DNA of 64,000 bases from Chitinophaga rhizophila (GTDB lineage: Bacteria; Bacteroidota; Bacteroidia; Chitinophagales; Chitinophagaceae), in contig NZ_JAICCF010000002.1 of assembly GCF_019492185.1 (NCBI RefSeq), positions 1,302,001 through 1,366,000 of the forward strand, in the 5' to 3' direction. The notes beneath the pieces are model-generated. The model was not told where the DNA came from and searched no databases. It was given only the letters and a program-made list of their open reading frames with translations. Both the position numbers and the translations under genes were made by a program. How positions within the stretch are numbered: position 1 is the first letter of the stretch; each line of letters starts with the position of its first letter. Of this stretch, positions 18,530 to 28,098 are shown in pieces.

Positions 18530-19543
18530 ATGCCCAATCCTCCCACTATAAAAGAAATTGCCAGAAAGCTGAACCTGTCCGCATCTACTGTATCCCGGGC
18601 GTTGCATAATCATCCGCGTATTGGTCTGAAAACCAGGCTACAGGTACAGGCGCTGGCTAGGGAGCTACAATATGAACCTAACCAGACCGCTATTTTTTTT
18701 CAGCAGAAAAAAACATTTACACTGGGTATTGTATTGCCTGAGTTGTCAGAGGCTTTCTTTTCTGCCGCTATCAGTGGCATAGAAGATACTGCCAATAAGA
18801 GCAATTATATGGTGCTGCTGGGACAGTCGCATGATGATGCCACACGCGAGGAAAAGATTGTCGGCATCATGAAAAATCACCGGGTAGATGGACTGCTGGT
18901 TTCACTGGCTAAGAATACCGTGAATTATGCACATTTTGAGATGCTGCGTAAATACAATATACCAGTTGTGTTTTTTGACCGTATTCCGGACATGCAGCAC
19001 ATACATTATGTTGCTGCCAATATGGAGTCAGGCACCGTACAGGCAGTAGCGCTGTTATTACAACAGGGGCACCGGGTAATTGGTATGATCAATGGGCCTG
19101 AAAAGCTTATTGCCAGCAGACAGCGTACCACCGGTTATCGTACAGCCATGCAGCAACAACGATTAAAATATGATGCTACACTTAACCTGCCCACTGATCT
19201 GACCAGGGAAGGAACCCGGCAGGCCATGCAGCAATTGCTATCCCATAAGCGGAAAGTGACCGCCATCGTTGCATTTAATGACTATGTATCCCAGGATGCA
19301 GTGCAGTACGCGCTGGAGCAAGGGTTGCAGATTAACAAGGATATCTGCTTTGTCAGTTATGCCAATCTGCCGCTAAGTAGCTATATGGCCTTCCCTCCTA
19401 TGGCTTCTGTTGAGCAGTACCCCTATCAGCAGGGGCAGCAGGCTACCGCAATACTGCTGGATATATTATCCGGCAAACTACCGCAGGATGACTATCAGCA
19501 GCTTACAATTGATTCTCGGCTAGTCATGGCCCCGGGCAGGTAG
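18530..19543 (+). CDS. LacI/GalR-family transcriptional regulator
   Basis: 337-aa repressor-type regulator. The N-terminal helix-turn-helix is TIKEIARKLNLSASTVSRAL (residues 5-24), followed by the hinge region and, from about 60, a periplasmic-binding-like effector domain (LGIVLPELSEAFFSAAISGIE). The effector is probably a sugar or sugar derivative. A palindrome with a central CG at 19550-19567, 6 bp after its stop and before the kinase gene, is a plausible operator. It is divergent from the ABC permease with a 55-bp gap. Confidence 0.9.
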   Translation: MPNPPTIKEIARKLNLSASTVSRALHNHPRIGLKTRLQVQALARELQYEPNQTAIFFQQKKTFTLGIVLPELSEAFFSAAISGIEDTANKSNYMVLLGQSHDDATREEKIVGIMKNHRVDGLLVSLAKNTVNYAHFEMLRKYNIPVVFFDRIPDMQHIHYVAANMESGTVQAVALLLQQGHRVIGMINGPEKLIASRQRTTGYRTAMQQQRLKYDATLNLPTDLTREGTRQAMQQLLSHKRKVTAIVAFNDYVSQDAVQYALEQGLQINKDICFVSYANLPLSSYMAFPPMASVEQYPYQQGQQATAILLDILSGKLPQDDYQQLTIDSRLVMAPGR

Positions 19544-19549
19544 AAAATT

Positions 19550-19567
19550 TGCGCAATCGTTTGTGCA
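19550..19567. promoter_or_regulatory. Candidate LacI-family operator
   Basis: TGCGCAATCGTTTGTGCA is palindromic at 14 of 18 positions with a central CG, the layout of LacI-family sites such as the PurR box (CGCAAACGTTTGCG). It lies between the regulator stop and the kinase start, 24 bp before the kinase ATG. Confidence 0.55.
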
Positions 19568-19591
19568 GCCATACTCTCAATTCTTATTGTT

Positions 19592-20671
19592 ATGTTTGAA
19601 ACATCGCAATTTCATCAGCCAGTCATGCAGGATATACTAGCAGCTTATGGATTAGAAATGGCCGAATGTCATATTCAGCCGTTCGGCAGTGGGCTTATCA
19701 ATGCCACCTGGAAAGTGTCTGTAGCTGACAGTCACTATATCCTGCAACGAATCAATCACCTGGTATTTAGCAAGCCAGATTTAATTGCACAGAACATTAC
19801 TACAATCGGCCAATACCTGCAGCAGCACCACCCTGATTATTTCTTTGTACAGCCCGTGCAAACAATCAATAAACAGGAGATGTATATAACTGCAGAAGGG
19901 GAGTATTTCCGTATGCAGCCTTTCGTAGAGAACTCGCATAGCCATGATGTGGTAAATGATATACAGCTGGCCTATGAGGCAGCAAAACAGTTTGGCCGGT
20001 TCACCAGGCTGCTGTCAGGTATCGATGTGCAAACCATGCAATATCCGTTGCCGGACTTTCATAACCTGACTTTACGTTATCAACAGTTTGAGCAGGCTAT
20101 AGCCGCGGGTAATCAGGAGCGAATCTCAGCCGCCCGGGAAGACATTGACACTGTACGCAGTTATCAACGACTGACGACCATCTTTGAGGACATTCAGCAA
20201 CATCCAGATTTTAAGATCCGGGTAATGCACCATGATACGAAGATCAGTAATGTACTTTTCAACGCAGCAGGGGAAGGCCTTTGTGTTATTGATCTGGATA
20301 CAGTAATGCCGGGTTATTTTATCAGCGACTTTGGCGATATGATGCGTACTTATCTGAGTCCGGTGAGTGAAGAAGAAACAGATCTGAGTAAAGTATGTGT
20401 ACGTACTGATTATTATAAAGCTATTGTGCAGGGGTATATTAGCGAGATGGGGGATGAACTGAGTAGTATAGAGAAGGAGCATCTGGTATATGCAGGACAG
20501 TTCCTGGTGTATATGCAGGCGATACGTTTCCTGACAGATTACTTTAACAATGACCGCTATTACGGCGCAAAATATGAACATCATAATCTCCTGCGGGCCC
20601 GCAATCAGCTGACTTTACTGAACAGCATTACGCAGCAGGAAAAAACGCTTTCTTCTGTGGTAGCATACTAA
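19592..20671 (+). CDS. Aminoglycoside-phosphotransferase-fold kinase, possibly an N-acetylhexosamine 1-kinase
   Basis: 359-aa small-molecule kinase of the protein-kinase-like fold. The N-terminal lobe has GSGLINATWKV (32-42) and ILQRIN (50-55, the ATP-site region). The catalytic loop is HHDTKISNVLF (213-223; Asp215, Asn220) and the metal-binding motif is VIDLDTVMPG (232-241). The length matches N-acetylhexosamine 1-kinase (NahK) as I recall it. Homoserine-kinase- or choline-kinase-like activity cannot be excluded. The LacI-type regulator directly upstream and the candidate operator support a sugar substrate. It converges on nuoN. Confidence 0.75.
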   Translation: MFETSQFHQPVMQDILAAYGLEMAECHIQPFGSGLINATWKVSVADSHYILQRINHLVFSKPDLIAQNITTIGQYLQQHHPDYFFVQPVQTINKQEMYITAEGEYFRMQPFVENSHSHDVVNDIQLAYEAAKQFGRFTRLLSGIDVQTMQYPLPDFHNLTLRYQQFEQAIAAGNQERISAAREDIDTVRSYQRLTTIFEDIQQHPDFKIRVMHHDTKISNVLFNAAGEGLCVIDLDTVMPGYFISDFGDMMRTYLSPVSEEETDLSKVCVRTDYYKAIVQGYISEMGDELSSIEKEHLVYAGQFLVYMQAIRFLTDYFNNDRYYGAKYEHHNLLRARNQLTLLNSITQQEKTLSSVVAY

Positions 20672-20705
20672 GCGCCACATCGTTTGAAAAGCAGCACCAA
20701 CACAC

Positions 20706-20737
20706 CAAAAAAAATACCGGCCAATTGGCCGGTATTT
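20706..20737 (-). terminator. Terminator of the nuo operon
   Basis: A perfect 11-bp stem AAATACCGGCC (20712-20722) with GGCCGGTATTT (20727-20737) and a 4-nt loop AATT. On the minus strand it is followed by an eight-T run. It may also stop the convergent kinase transcript, as a weaker T-rich stretch follows on the plus strand. Confidence 0.88.
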
Positions 20738-20746
20738 CTGTTTATC

Positions 20747-22120
20747 TTAAACAAACTGTAATAGCAGTCCGGGGAAGATACCCAGAAGTATAACTATTGC
20801 TGCGGTAATGATCAGCATCAGTTTAAAACCTCCGGTGATTTCTTCTGTTTCCACCTCACCTTGTTTGAAGTACATAGCAATGATGACGCGGAAATAGTAG
20901 TAAGCACTGATAGCGGCACAGATCACTGCAGTAATAACCAGCCAGAGCAAGTTACCTTGTTGGATAGCAGCTGCCAGTACAAAGTATTTAGCAAAGAAAC
21001 CGGCAGTCAGCGGGATACCAGCCAGTGAACATACAAATATAGTAGTAGTGATAGCCAGCACTGGTTGTGTACGGGCCAGACCATTAAAGCCGTCAAACGT
21101 AAAGTCCTTCAGTTTGATCATCACAGCAAAGATACCGATAGTAGCTACGCTATAAGCTGCCGCATACAGTATAATACCCTGAGTTGCGTAAGTGTTCATA
21201 GATATAACTGCCAGCAGCATAAAACCTGCCTGTGCGATACTGGAGTAGGCCAGCATACGTTTTACACTTTGCTGGAACACAGCAGTGAAGTTACCGATGA
21301 TCAATGTAGCGGCTGTGATAATTGCCAGCAGCATTTGCCAGTCGGCAGTCAGTCTTTCTCCAACGAATGCGCTATGGAAGATCCTGATAAAAGCGATGAA
21401 ACCACCCGCCTTTACAACAGTCGCCATGAAGGAAGTGAATACGGTAGGAGAACCATCATATACGTCAGGCGTCCAGAAATGGAAAGGAGCTGCTGATACT
21501 TTAAATGATAATGCAAAAGCCATGAGGATAATGCCACAAAGTGCAAGCGTATTTACTTTACCTGCACCCAGCGCCAGTTCGCCTATATTGAAGGTTCCAG
21601 TAGCGCCATAAATCAGGGTAATACCCATCAGCAGTATGCCTGTAGAGAATGCCCCCATCAGGAAGTACTTCAGGGAAGCTTCACTGCTCTTGGGAGTTTT
21701 CTTGTCAGCACCTGCCAGTATATACTGTGGAATAGAAATAATCTCTATTGCCAGGAAAAGCATCAGTAAGCTGCTGAAAGTAGAAGCCAGTGTGATACCG
21801 GCAAGGATAAAGAAGATCAGCGCGAAATAGTCAGATACGTGCTCTCCTACTTTTTCAAAGGCGCTGCCCGAAAGTAAGAAGAAGATCAATGTAGCACCCA
21901 ACGCTATAGCATTGAACAGGATGCTGAAATGGCTGACAGTGATCATGCCGTATAAAGTACGTTCACCTGCTTGAATGGTAGACAACTCTGCCAGGTTGGC
22001 TGCGAAACAGATCAGCAGTACAACAATGGCTACAAATTTTATGCGCTGCTTATTACCGATTAGTAAACCCGCAAACATCATTACAACGCCCGATAAAGCA
22101 GTAGATATTAATGCATTCAT
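20747..22120 (-). CDS. nuoN: NADH-quinone oxidoreductase subunit N
   Basis: Proton-pumping antiporter-like membrane subunit of complex I, 457 aa with about 14 hydrophobic helices. The Proton_antipo_M core is visible as KYFLMGAFSTGILLMGITLIYGATG, FKVSAAPFHFWTPDVYDGSPTVFTSF and RMLAYSSIAQAGFML, holding the Lys and His residues of the proton path. It is the last gene of the operon, 27 bp after nuoM, and is followed by the terminator at 20706-20737. Confidence 0.96.
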   Translation of the reverse strand: MNALISTALSGVVMMFAGLLIGNKQRIKFVAIVVLLICFAANLAELSTIQAGERTLYGMITVSHFSILFNAIALGATLIFFLLSGSAFEKVGEHVSDYFALIFFILAGITLASTFSSLLMLFLAIEIISIPQYILAGADKKTPKSSEASLKYFLMGAFSTGILLMGITLIYGATGTFNIGELALGAGKVNTLALCGIILMAFALSFKVSAAPFHFWTPDVYDGSPTVFTSFMATVVKAGGFIAFIRIFHSAFVGERLTADWQMLLAIITAATLIIGNFTAVFQQSVKRMLAYSSIAQAGFMLLAVISMNTYATQGIILYAAAYSVATIGIFAVMIKLKDFTFDGFNGLARTQPVLAITTTIFVCSLAGIPLTAGFFAKYFVLAAAIQQGNLLWLVITAVICAAISAYYYFRVIIAMYFKQGEVETEEITGGFKLMLIITAAIVILLGIFPGLLLQFV

Positions 22121-22147
22121 ATTCCTGTGTTACGAAAGAACAACTTT

Positions 22148-23584
22148 TTAATAAACCTTATTAACCAATTCAGTAGTGCCGCTTACGAGTTCCAGCATTG
22201 GTTTCGGATAGAAACCAAATACCAGGATCATACCTACAATGATGATCAGCACCAGCAGCTCATTACTTTTCAGATCAGTAGTCGTTTCGGTCAGGCCGTT
22301 GCTCTGTCCGAAGATAACTTTCTGCACCATATTCAGGGTGTATACCGCCGCCAGGATGATACCCAGCCCGGCTACTGCCATGAACCAAACATTATATTGG
22401 AACAGGCCACTGAACATCAGGAACTCACCAATGAATCCATTGGTCAGTGGTAATGCAATATTGGCAAGACTGATGATTACAAGGAAGATAGCAATACCAG
22501 GCGCATACTGTGCGATACCGCCCATCTCATTCAGATTCTTGATCTTCAGACGGTTCTGAATGATCTCAACGATAATCCACAGACCAATAATATTGATACC
22601 GTGGTTAAACAGCTGTACCATCACACCCTGTAAACTCTGCTCATTATTAGTGAAGATAGCAGCGCTCATCAGACCAATGTGAGCGATGGAAGAGTACGCG
22701 ATCAGCCTCTTGATATCTGACTGTACAATGGCAATGCAGGATGCGTATATGATGCCGATGATTGACAATACGATTGCTACATCAGACCACATGTAAGCGC
22801 CTTTCGGTAACACGGGCAGTAACCAGCGGATGACACCGAAGAGGCCCATTTTCACCATTACGCCAGAGAGTACCATTGTGACAGGTGTAGGAGATTGCTC
22901 ATAAGTATCCGGCTGCCAGGTATGGAACGGAAACACCGGCATCTTGATAGCGAATGCTACGAAGAACAGCCAGAATAACCAAGACTGATCCTGCGGAGCA
23001 ACAGCGCCACTGATAAAGCTGGCGTAGCTGAAGGAATGGTCTGGTGTCTGGAGGTAGATATAAATCAGACCTACCAGCATCAGCAGTGAACCTGCGAAAG
23101 TGTATACGAAGAACTTAAATGTAACCGGAATACGTTTTTCACCACCCCAGAGAGAGCAAAGGAAATATACCGGAATAAGTGCCAGTTCCCAGAAAACGTA
23201 GAACAGCAAAGCGTCGTATGCGGTGAATACGCCTACCAGACCTGCCTGAGACAACAGCATCAGACCATAGAAACTGTTAGGGCGTTCGTAATCTCTGTTA
23301 TAGATAACAATAAATATCAGGAGAAAGGAGATGGCTGTCAGCAGACAAAGCATCAGGCCCATTCCGTCCATTCCGAAGCTGAACTGTGCGCCCAACTGAG
23401 GAATCCAGTTTGCAGTCAGCTGCAGTGTGTCCGGAGCAGTCCGGAACTGGAACAATGCAGCAATTGTTACTGCCAGCGAAGCCAGGGATGCTACCAACCC
23501 TAGTGCTTTAGGGCCAGACCCCTTCAGACCAAACGTAACCAGGCCCGCAACTAAAGGAATCAATATGAGTAATACTGTCAACAT
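22148..23584 (-). CDS. nuoM: NADH-quinone oxidoreductase subunit M
   Basis: Antiporter-like proton-pumping subunit, 478 aa with about 14 helices. Diagnostic segments are YVFWELALIPVYFL (the conserved membrane Glu), FAIKMPVFPFHTWQPDTYEQSPTPVT and IKRLIAYSSIAHIGLM. It sits between nuoL (47 bp upstream) and nuoN in the usual order. Confidence 0.96.
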   Translation of the reverse strand: MLTVLLILIPLVAGLVTFGLKGSGPKALGLVASLASLAVTIAALFQFRTAPDTLQLTANWIPQLGAQFSFGMDGMGLMLCLLTAISFLLIFIVIYNRDYERPNSFYGLMLLSQAGLVGVFTAYDALLFYVFWELALIPVYFLCSLWGGEKRIPVTFKFFVYTFAGSLLMLVGLIYIYLQTPDHSFSYASFISGAVAPQDQSWLFWLFFVAFAIKMPVFPFHTWQPDTYEQSPTPVTMVLSGVMVKMGLFGVIRWLLPVLPKGAYMWSDVAIVLSIIGIIYASCIAIVQSDIKRLIAYSSIAHIGLMSAAIFTNNEQSLQGVMVQLFNHGINIIGLWIIVEIIQNRLKIKNLNEMGGIAQYAPGIAIFLVIISLANIALPLTNGFIGEFLMFSGLFQYNVWFMAVAGLGIILAAVYTLNMVQKVIFGQSNGLTETTTDLKSNELLVLIIIVGMILVFGFYPKPMLELVSGTTELVNKVY

Positions 23585-23631
23585 AATTATATCTAAACTT
23601 GTCCTTTTTTAATGATGATGCAGGTAGTTAG

Positions 23632-25533
23632 CTATTTCAGCAGGAAGCCGATTACAAATAAAACTACCATTCCTATTACCATGGCAAAGATGTAGAAACC
23701 TACCTGGCCGCTTTGCAGCAGTCTTACCTGCTGGCTACCCCAGTGTACTCCACGACCAACGCCATTAACCAAACGATCTATACCTGATTTTTCAATCGCC
23801 TCTTCAAAGAAACGGCTCAGCATCATCAGGGGTTTCACTATGATAGCATCGTATAACTCATCTACGTACCATTTGTTTTCCAGCACTTTTGCAATGCCTG
23901 TGCGTGGTTCGCCATTATCTTCATAGTTGCGGTACCAGCTACGTGCAAAGAAAATGGTAATGATCACCAGCAGGGAGCTTAATCCCATCAACAGCCATTC
24001 TGTATTATGAGAAAGGTGTTCATGTGCATGTACAAAAGGTGCAGAAGGTGCAAATACAGGAGCAAGGTACTCTTTCAGCACACTGTGGCCCAGCACTTCC
24101 GGTAAACCGATATAACCGCCTACTACAGAAAGTACAGCCAGAATGATCAGCGGGATAGTGATAGCCGCAGGACTTTCGTGCAGGTGATGTTCCTGCTCGT
24201 GTGTACCACGGAATTTGCCACAGAAAGTGATATAGTATAAGCGGAACATATAGAATGCTGTCATCAGCGCAGTGATGAGCGCAATAGCATACATCAGCTT
24301 ATTAGAGATAAATGTTTCAGCGAGGATTTCGTCTTTTGAGAAGAAACCTGACAGACCAGGGATACCAGCGATAGCCAGACAGCCGATCAGGAAAGTGACG
24401 TGCGTAACCGGCATATATTTCTTCAGTCCACCCATCTTGTTGATATTCTGTTCACCGCCCATTGCATGTATAACAGAACCGGAACCAAGGAATAGTAATG
24501 CTTTAAAGAACGCGTGCGTCATTACGTGAAACACGGCAGTAGTGTAAGCGCCTACGCCCAGGGCAAGGAACATATATCCCAGCTGGCTGACAGTAGAATA
24601 AGCAAGTACTTTTTTAATATCGTCCTGTTTCAGTGCAATTGTTGCTGCAAGTACAGCAGTAGCCAGACCTATAACTGCTACAATTGTCTGAATGCTTGGA
24701 GCAAGTGTATATAATATATTGCTGCGTGCGATCATGTAGATACCAGCTGTCACCATCGTAGCAGCATGGATCAGGGCAGATACTGGAGTCGGACCCGCCA
24801 TCGCATCAGGTAACCAGGTGTATAAAGGCAGCTGAGCAGATTTACCGGCAGCACCTACAAACAGCAGGATGGCAATTACCGGAATCACTTTGCTACCTTC
24901 TCCCAGTGCTGCAGCCCTTTCAAATACTTCAGGGAAAGAAACGCTGCCGAAGTGTACAATCATGGTAAAGATTCCCAGCAGGAAGCCAAGGTCACCGATA
25001 CGGTTCATGACAAATGCTTTCTTTGCAGCATTGTTATAATTGGTGTTCTTGAACCAGAAGCCGATCAGGAGGTAAGAGCAGAGACCTACGCCTTCCCATC
25101 CGATAAACATCATTACATAGTTAGCACCCAGTACAAGAATCAGCATGGAGAAAACGAAGAGGTTCAGGTAAGCGAAGTAACGCGCAAAACCTTCACTGCT
25201 TTCGTCATGCATATAAGAAGTGGAATAAATGTGGATCAGTGAACCGACACCGGTAATGATCAGCAGGAATAAAGCGCTCAGCTGGTCTACCTGGAATGCG
25301 AAAGGAATGTGCAGACTGCCTGCAGAAATAAAATCAAACAACGGTACTACCTGAGCCTGAAATCCGGGAGTTTTCACCTCCAGGAAAATCAGCAAGCTAA
25401 TCACAAAGGCAGCTAACACAGCTCCGCTTCCTACTATACCCGCCAGTGATTTGGAGAGGTATCTTCTTCCCAATCCATTCACCAGGAATCCTAATAATGG
25501 TAAAAATGGTACCAGCCAAACTAGATGTATCAT
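23632..25533 (-). CDS. nuoL: NADH-quinone oxidoreductase subunit L
   Basis: The distal proton-pumping subunit, 633 aa, with about 16 helices and the long lateral helix at the C-terminal end. Core motifs are MFIGWEGVGLCSYLLIGFW, SAQLPLYTWLPDAMAGPTPVSALIHAATMV and DDIKKVLAYSTVSQLGYM. A His/Glu-rich loop (GTHEQEHHLHESP, about 440) precedes the C-terminal part. The spacer to nuoK carries a 13-bp duplicated repeat. Confidence 0.97.
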   Translation of the reverse strand: MIHLVWLVPFLPLLGFLVNGLGRRYLSKSLAGIVGSGAVLAAFVISLLIFLEVKTPGFQAQVVPLFDFISAGSLHIPFAFQVDQLSALFLLIITGVGSLIHIYSTSYMHDESSEGFARYFAYLNLFVFSMLILVLGANYVMMFIGWEGVGLCSYLLIGFWFKNTNYNNAAKKAFVMNRIGDLGFLLGIFTMIVHFGSVSFPEVFERAAALGEGSKVIPVIAILLFVGAAGKSAQLPLYTWLPDAMAGPTPVSALIHAATMVTAGIYMIARSNILYTLAPSIQTIVAVIGLATAVLAATIALKQDDIKKVLAYSTVSQLGYMFLALGVGAYTTAVFHVMTHAFFKALLFLGSGSVIHAMGGEQNINKMGGLKKYMPVTHVTFLIGCLAIAGIPGLSGFFSKDEILAETFISNKLMYAIALITALMTAFYMFRLYYITFCGKFRGTHEQEHHLHESPAAITIPLIILAVLSVVGGYIGLPEVLGHSVLKEYLAPVFAPSAPFVHAHEHLSHNTEWLLMGLSSLLVIITIFFARSWYRNYEDNGEPRTGIAKVLENKWYVDELYDAIIVKPLMMLSRFFEEAIEKSGIDRLVNGVGRGVHWGSQQVRLLQSGQVGFYIFAMVIGMVVLFVIGFLLK

Positions 25534-25545
25534 CTATTCAAATAC

Positions 25546-25571
25546 TAATTACGATTTACAATTACGATTCA
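25546..25571. repeat. 13-bp tandem duplication in the nuoL-nuoK spacer
   Basis: TAATTACGATTTA followed directly by CAATTACGATTCA (11 of 13 identical), filling most of the 43-bp spacer. Confidence 0.8.
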
Positions 25572-25576
25572 AGCTG

Positions 25577-25894
25577 TTAGTTCTTCAGCCTGTTCATGAT
25601 ATTAATGTCCACAGACTGTGAATTTCTGTATACCATCACAATAATGGCCAGACCGGCGGCAACTTCCGCAGCGGCTACCACCATGATGAAGAATACGAAG
25701 ATCTGCGCACCGCCGGCATCTACTCTACCAGCATCTGCCCACATTTTAGAGAAGGCAACGAGCAGTAGGTTAACGGCATTCAGCATTAGTTCCACGCACA
25801 TGAAAATAATAATGGCATTTCTGCGCATCAGCACACCCATCACCCCGATACAAAAGAGTGCTATGCTTAAGAAAATGTAATATTGAACAGGCAT
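25577..25894 (-). CDS. nuoK: NADH-quinone oxidoreductase subunit K
   Basis: Small three-helix membrane subunit of complex I, 105 aa. The conserved Glu of helix 2 is in MCVELMLNAVNLLLV, and the second conserved Glu is in VAAAEVAAGLAIIV. Both belong to the proton-translocation path. A polar 10-residue C-terminal tail follows. It lies between nuoJ and nuoL. Confidence 0.96.
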   Translation of the reverse strand: MPVQYYIFLSIALFCIGVMGVLMRRNAIIIFMCVELMLNAVNLLLVAFSKMWADAGRVDAGGAQIFVFFIMVVAAAEVAAGLAIIVMVYRNSQSVDINIMNRLKN

Positions 25895-25943
25895 CTTTAA
25901 AGAATTACAAATTGATCAATGACGATTTACAGATGTTGTGGGT

Positions 25944-26447
25944 CTACGCTTCCCTCTTTCCTATTACAACGGCACCTACCATTGCACTCAGAAACAGGAT
26001 GCTGCTTACTTCAAATGGAACTACGTATTGATTGAATAAAGTTTTACCAAGGTTGGAGATCAGACCTATTTCGGTTGACCCGGATTGCAGTGGAGTTACT
26101 TCGGCTTCACGAAGAGCGCCCAGCAATACCAGCAGCAGTGCACCGCCACTGATAGCTCCGGCATATTTCAGCCAGTTACGCTTCTGTGGTTCTATTTCTG
26201 CGTTCAGGTTCATCAACATGATCACAAAGAGGAACAATACCATGATAGCGCCCGCATATACTATTATATGCACCACTGCCAGAAACTGCGCGTTGAGCAT
26301 AATGTAGTGCCCTGCTATGGTGAAAAAGGTTACTATCAGGCAAAGAACACTGGTAACGGGGTTCTTACTCAATATCACGCCCAATGCGGATATAATAGAG
26401 ATGATAGAAAGTACCCCGAAAACGATTTGTTGTAAACTCATTCCCAT
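25944..26447 (-). CDS. nuoJ: NADH-quinone oxidoreductase subunit J
   Basis: Five-helix membrane subunit, 167 aa. The conserved third helix is HIIVYAGAIMVLFLFVIMLMN, with the pi-bulge Tyr/Gly region that gates coupling. The N-terminus reads MGMSLQQ, so the start could also be the second ATG two codons later. It lies 42 bp after nuoI and 49 bp before nuoK. Confidence 0.95.
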   Translation of the reverse strand: MGMSLQQIVFGVLSIISIISALGVILSKNPVTSVLCLIVTFFTIAGHYIMLNAQFLAVVHIIVYAGAIMVLFLFVIMLMNLNAEIEPQKRNWLKYAGAISGGALLLVLLGALREAEVTPLQSGSTEIGLISNLGKTLFNQYVVPFEVSSILFLSAMVGAVVIGKREA

Positions 26448-26489
26448 TGCTAAATGACTATTATATTTTTTTGCTTAGACTGTCTTATG

Positions 26490-26999
26490 TTATGCTTTTT
26501 TCTTTTCTCCAGGCGCTGGTATCAGCAGGTCTGGTTTACCATAGATGAAACCTTCGCGTTTGTAGTTAGCAGGTGCAAATGTTTCTGTCAGATAGATAGC
26601 ATCTTTCGGACAAGCCTCTTCACAAAAACCACAGAAAATGCAACGCAGCATGTTGATTTCATAACGGGCAGCATATTTCTCCTCACGATACAGGTGCTCT
26701 TCACCCGGTTTTCTTTCTGCTGCTTCCATGGTAATGGCTTCCGCAGGACAAGCTACTGCACACAAACCACATGCAGTACAATTCTCACGTCCTTCAGCAT
26801 CCCTGTTCAGGATGTGCAGACCACGGAACACAGGGCTAAATGGACGCTTCTGCTCCGGATAACGCACTGTTTCTTTCCTTTTCCAGATATGCTTAAAGGT
26901 GATCCACATCCCCTTGATAATATTCCACAAATAGATCTTCTCAATGAAGGTCATCGGTTTGCGGTCTACCTGTTTTGCCCTACTTGTTAAAGCTTGCAT
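26490..26999 (-). CDS. nuoI: NADH-quinone oxidoreductase subunit I
   Basis: Peripheral-arm ferredoxin-like subunit with two [4Fe-4S] clusters (N6a and N6b). The two motifs are CTACGLCAVACP (Cys74, 77, 80, 84) and CIFCGFCEEACP (Cys120, 123, 126, 130). The N-terminal amphipathic helix anchors it to the membrane arm. The length is 169 aa, within the usual range. Confidence 0.97.
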   Translation of the reverse strand: MQALTSRAKQVDRKPMTFIEKIYLWNIIKGMWITFKHIWKRKETVRYPEQKRPFSPVFRGLHILNRDAEGRENCTACGLCAVACPAEAITMEAAERKPGEEHLYREEKYAARYEINMLRCIFCGFCEEACPKDAIYLTETFAPANYKREGFIYGKPDLLIPAPGEKKKA

Positions 27000-27025
27000 A
27001 TTACGCTATTATAAAAAGTCGTTAA

Positions 27026-28063
27026 TTAATGTGTACTGCGGTACAGTACGATCGCACCTGTTATCAACATATTAGCCAGTGCCAGTGGAATCATGATGTT
27101 CCAACCCAGACGCATCAGCTGATCATAACGGAATCTGGGAATTGTCCAACGTACCCACATGAAGAAGAACAGGAAGCAGATGATCTTTACGAACAATGCT
27201 GCCGTTCCCAGAATTGTTACCAGGTTTGGCGACAATCCCAGACTATCCATACCAGGGAAGGAATAACCACCGAAGTACAGACTAGCCATCAGCGCAGAGC
27301 TGATAAACATGTTGATATATTCCGCGAACAAATAGAAACCTAATTTCATTGAAGAGTATTCAAGGTGGTATCCACCATTCAGCTCACTCTCAGCTTCTGC
27401 CAGGTCAAATGGCGTACGGTTACACTCAGCAAAAGAACATACGAGGAAGATCAGGAAACCTAATGGCTGGTAAAATACATTCCAACCATCATGACGCTGT
27501 TGTTCAACAATGTCTTTCAGACTTAAAGATCCGGTCATCATCAGCAGTGCTATCAATGACAGACCCATTGCCAGTTCATAAGAGATGATCTGGGAAGCCG
27601 CACGAATAGATGCCAGCAGTGAATATTTATTATTGGAAGCCCATCCACCCAGCATGATACCATACACGCCTAAGCTCACCACACCGAAAATATACAGTAT
27701 ACCAATGTTTACATCAGCTACCTGCAGTGATACAGTGTGACCTGCAATGGTCAGCGTATCTCCCCAGGGAATTACAGCACTGGTCATACAGGCTACAATC
27801 ATAGCCAGTGAAGGACCAAGAATGAACAGGAAACGGTTGGAATTACCAGGGATGATCTCTTCTTTAAAGAACAGTTTACCACCATCCGCCAGCGGTTGCA
27901 GCAATCCCATAAAACCAGCCCTGTTAGGGCCAAGTCTGTCCTGGATAATACCAGCTACTTTTCTTTCACCCCATGTAGAATACATAGCTACTACCAGTGA
28001 TATGGCCAGTACACCGGATATCAATACCAGTTTTTCCAGGATAAAGAACCAGTCTATAGTCAT
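27026..28063 (-). CDS. nuoH: NADH-quinone oxidoreductase subunit H
   Basis: Membrane subunit that forms the quinone tunnel with NuoB and NuoD. The signature ERKVAGIIQDRLGPNRAG (about 30-47) and the acidic loop FDLAEAESELNGGYHLEYSS (about 217-236) are intact. The ATG at 28063 is chosen; an in-frame TTG directly before it gives a one-residue longer frame. The 35-bp spacer to nuoG consists almost wholly of a 13-bp duplicated repeat. Confidence 0.96.
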   Translation of the reverse strand: MTIDWFFILEKLVLISGVLAISLVVAMYSTWGERKVAGIIQDRLGPNRAGFMGLLQPLADGGKLFFKEEIIPGNSNRFLFILGPSLAMIVACMTSAVIPWGDTLTIAGHTVSLQVADVNIGILYIFGVVSLGVYGIMLGGWASNNKYSLLASIRAASQIISYELAMGLSLIALLMMTGSLSLKDIVEQQRHDGWNVFYQPLGFLIFLVCSFAECNRTPFDLAEAESELNGGYHLEYSSMKLGFYLFAEYINMFISSALMASLYFGGYSFPGMDSLGLSPNLVTILGTAALFVKIICFLFFFMWVRWTIPRFRYDQLMRLGWNIMIPLALANMLITGAIVLYRSTH

Positions 28064-28067
28064 CAAA

Positions 28068-28093
28068 TACGAATTATCGATTACGAATTACGA
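28068..28093. repeat. 13-bp tandem duplication in the nuoG-nuoH spacer
   Basis: TACGAATTATCGA followed directly by TTACGAATTACGA (11 of 13 identical). It occupies the space between the nuoG stop and the nuoH start. Confidence 0.8.
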
Positions 28094-28098
28094 ATGAA

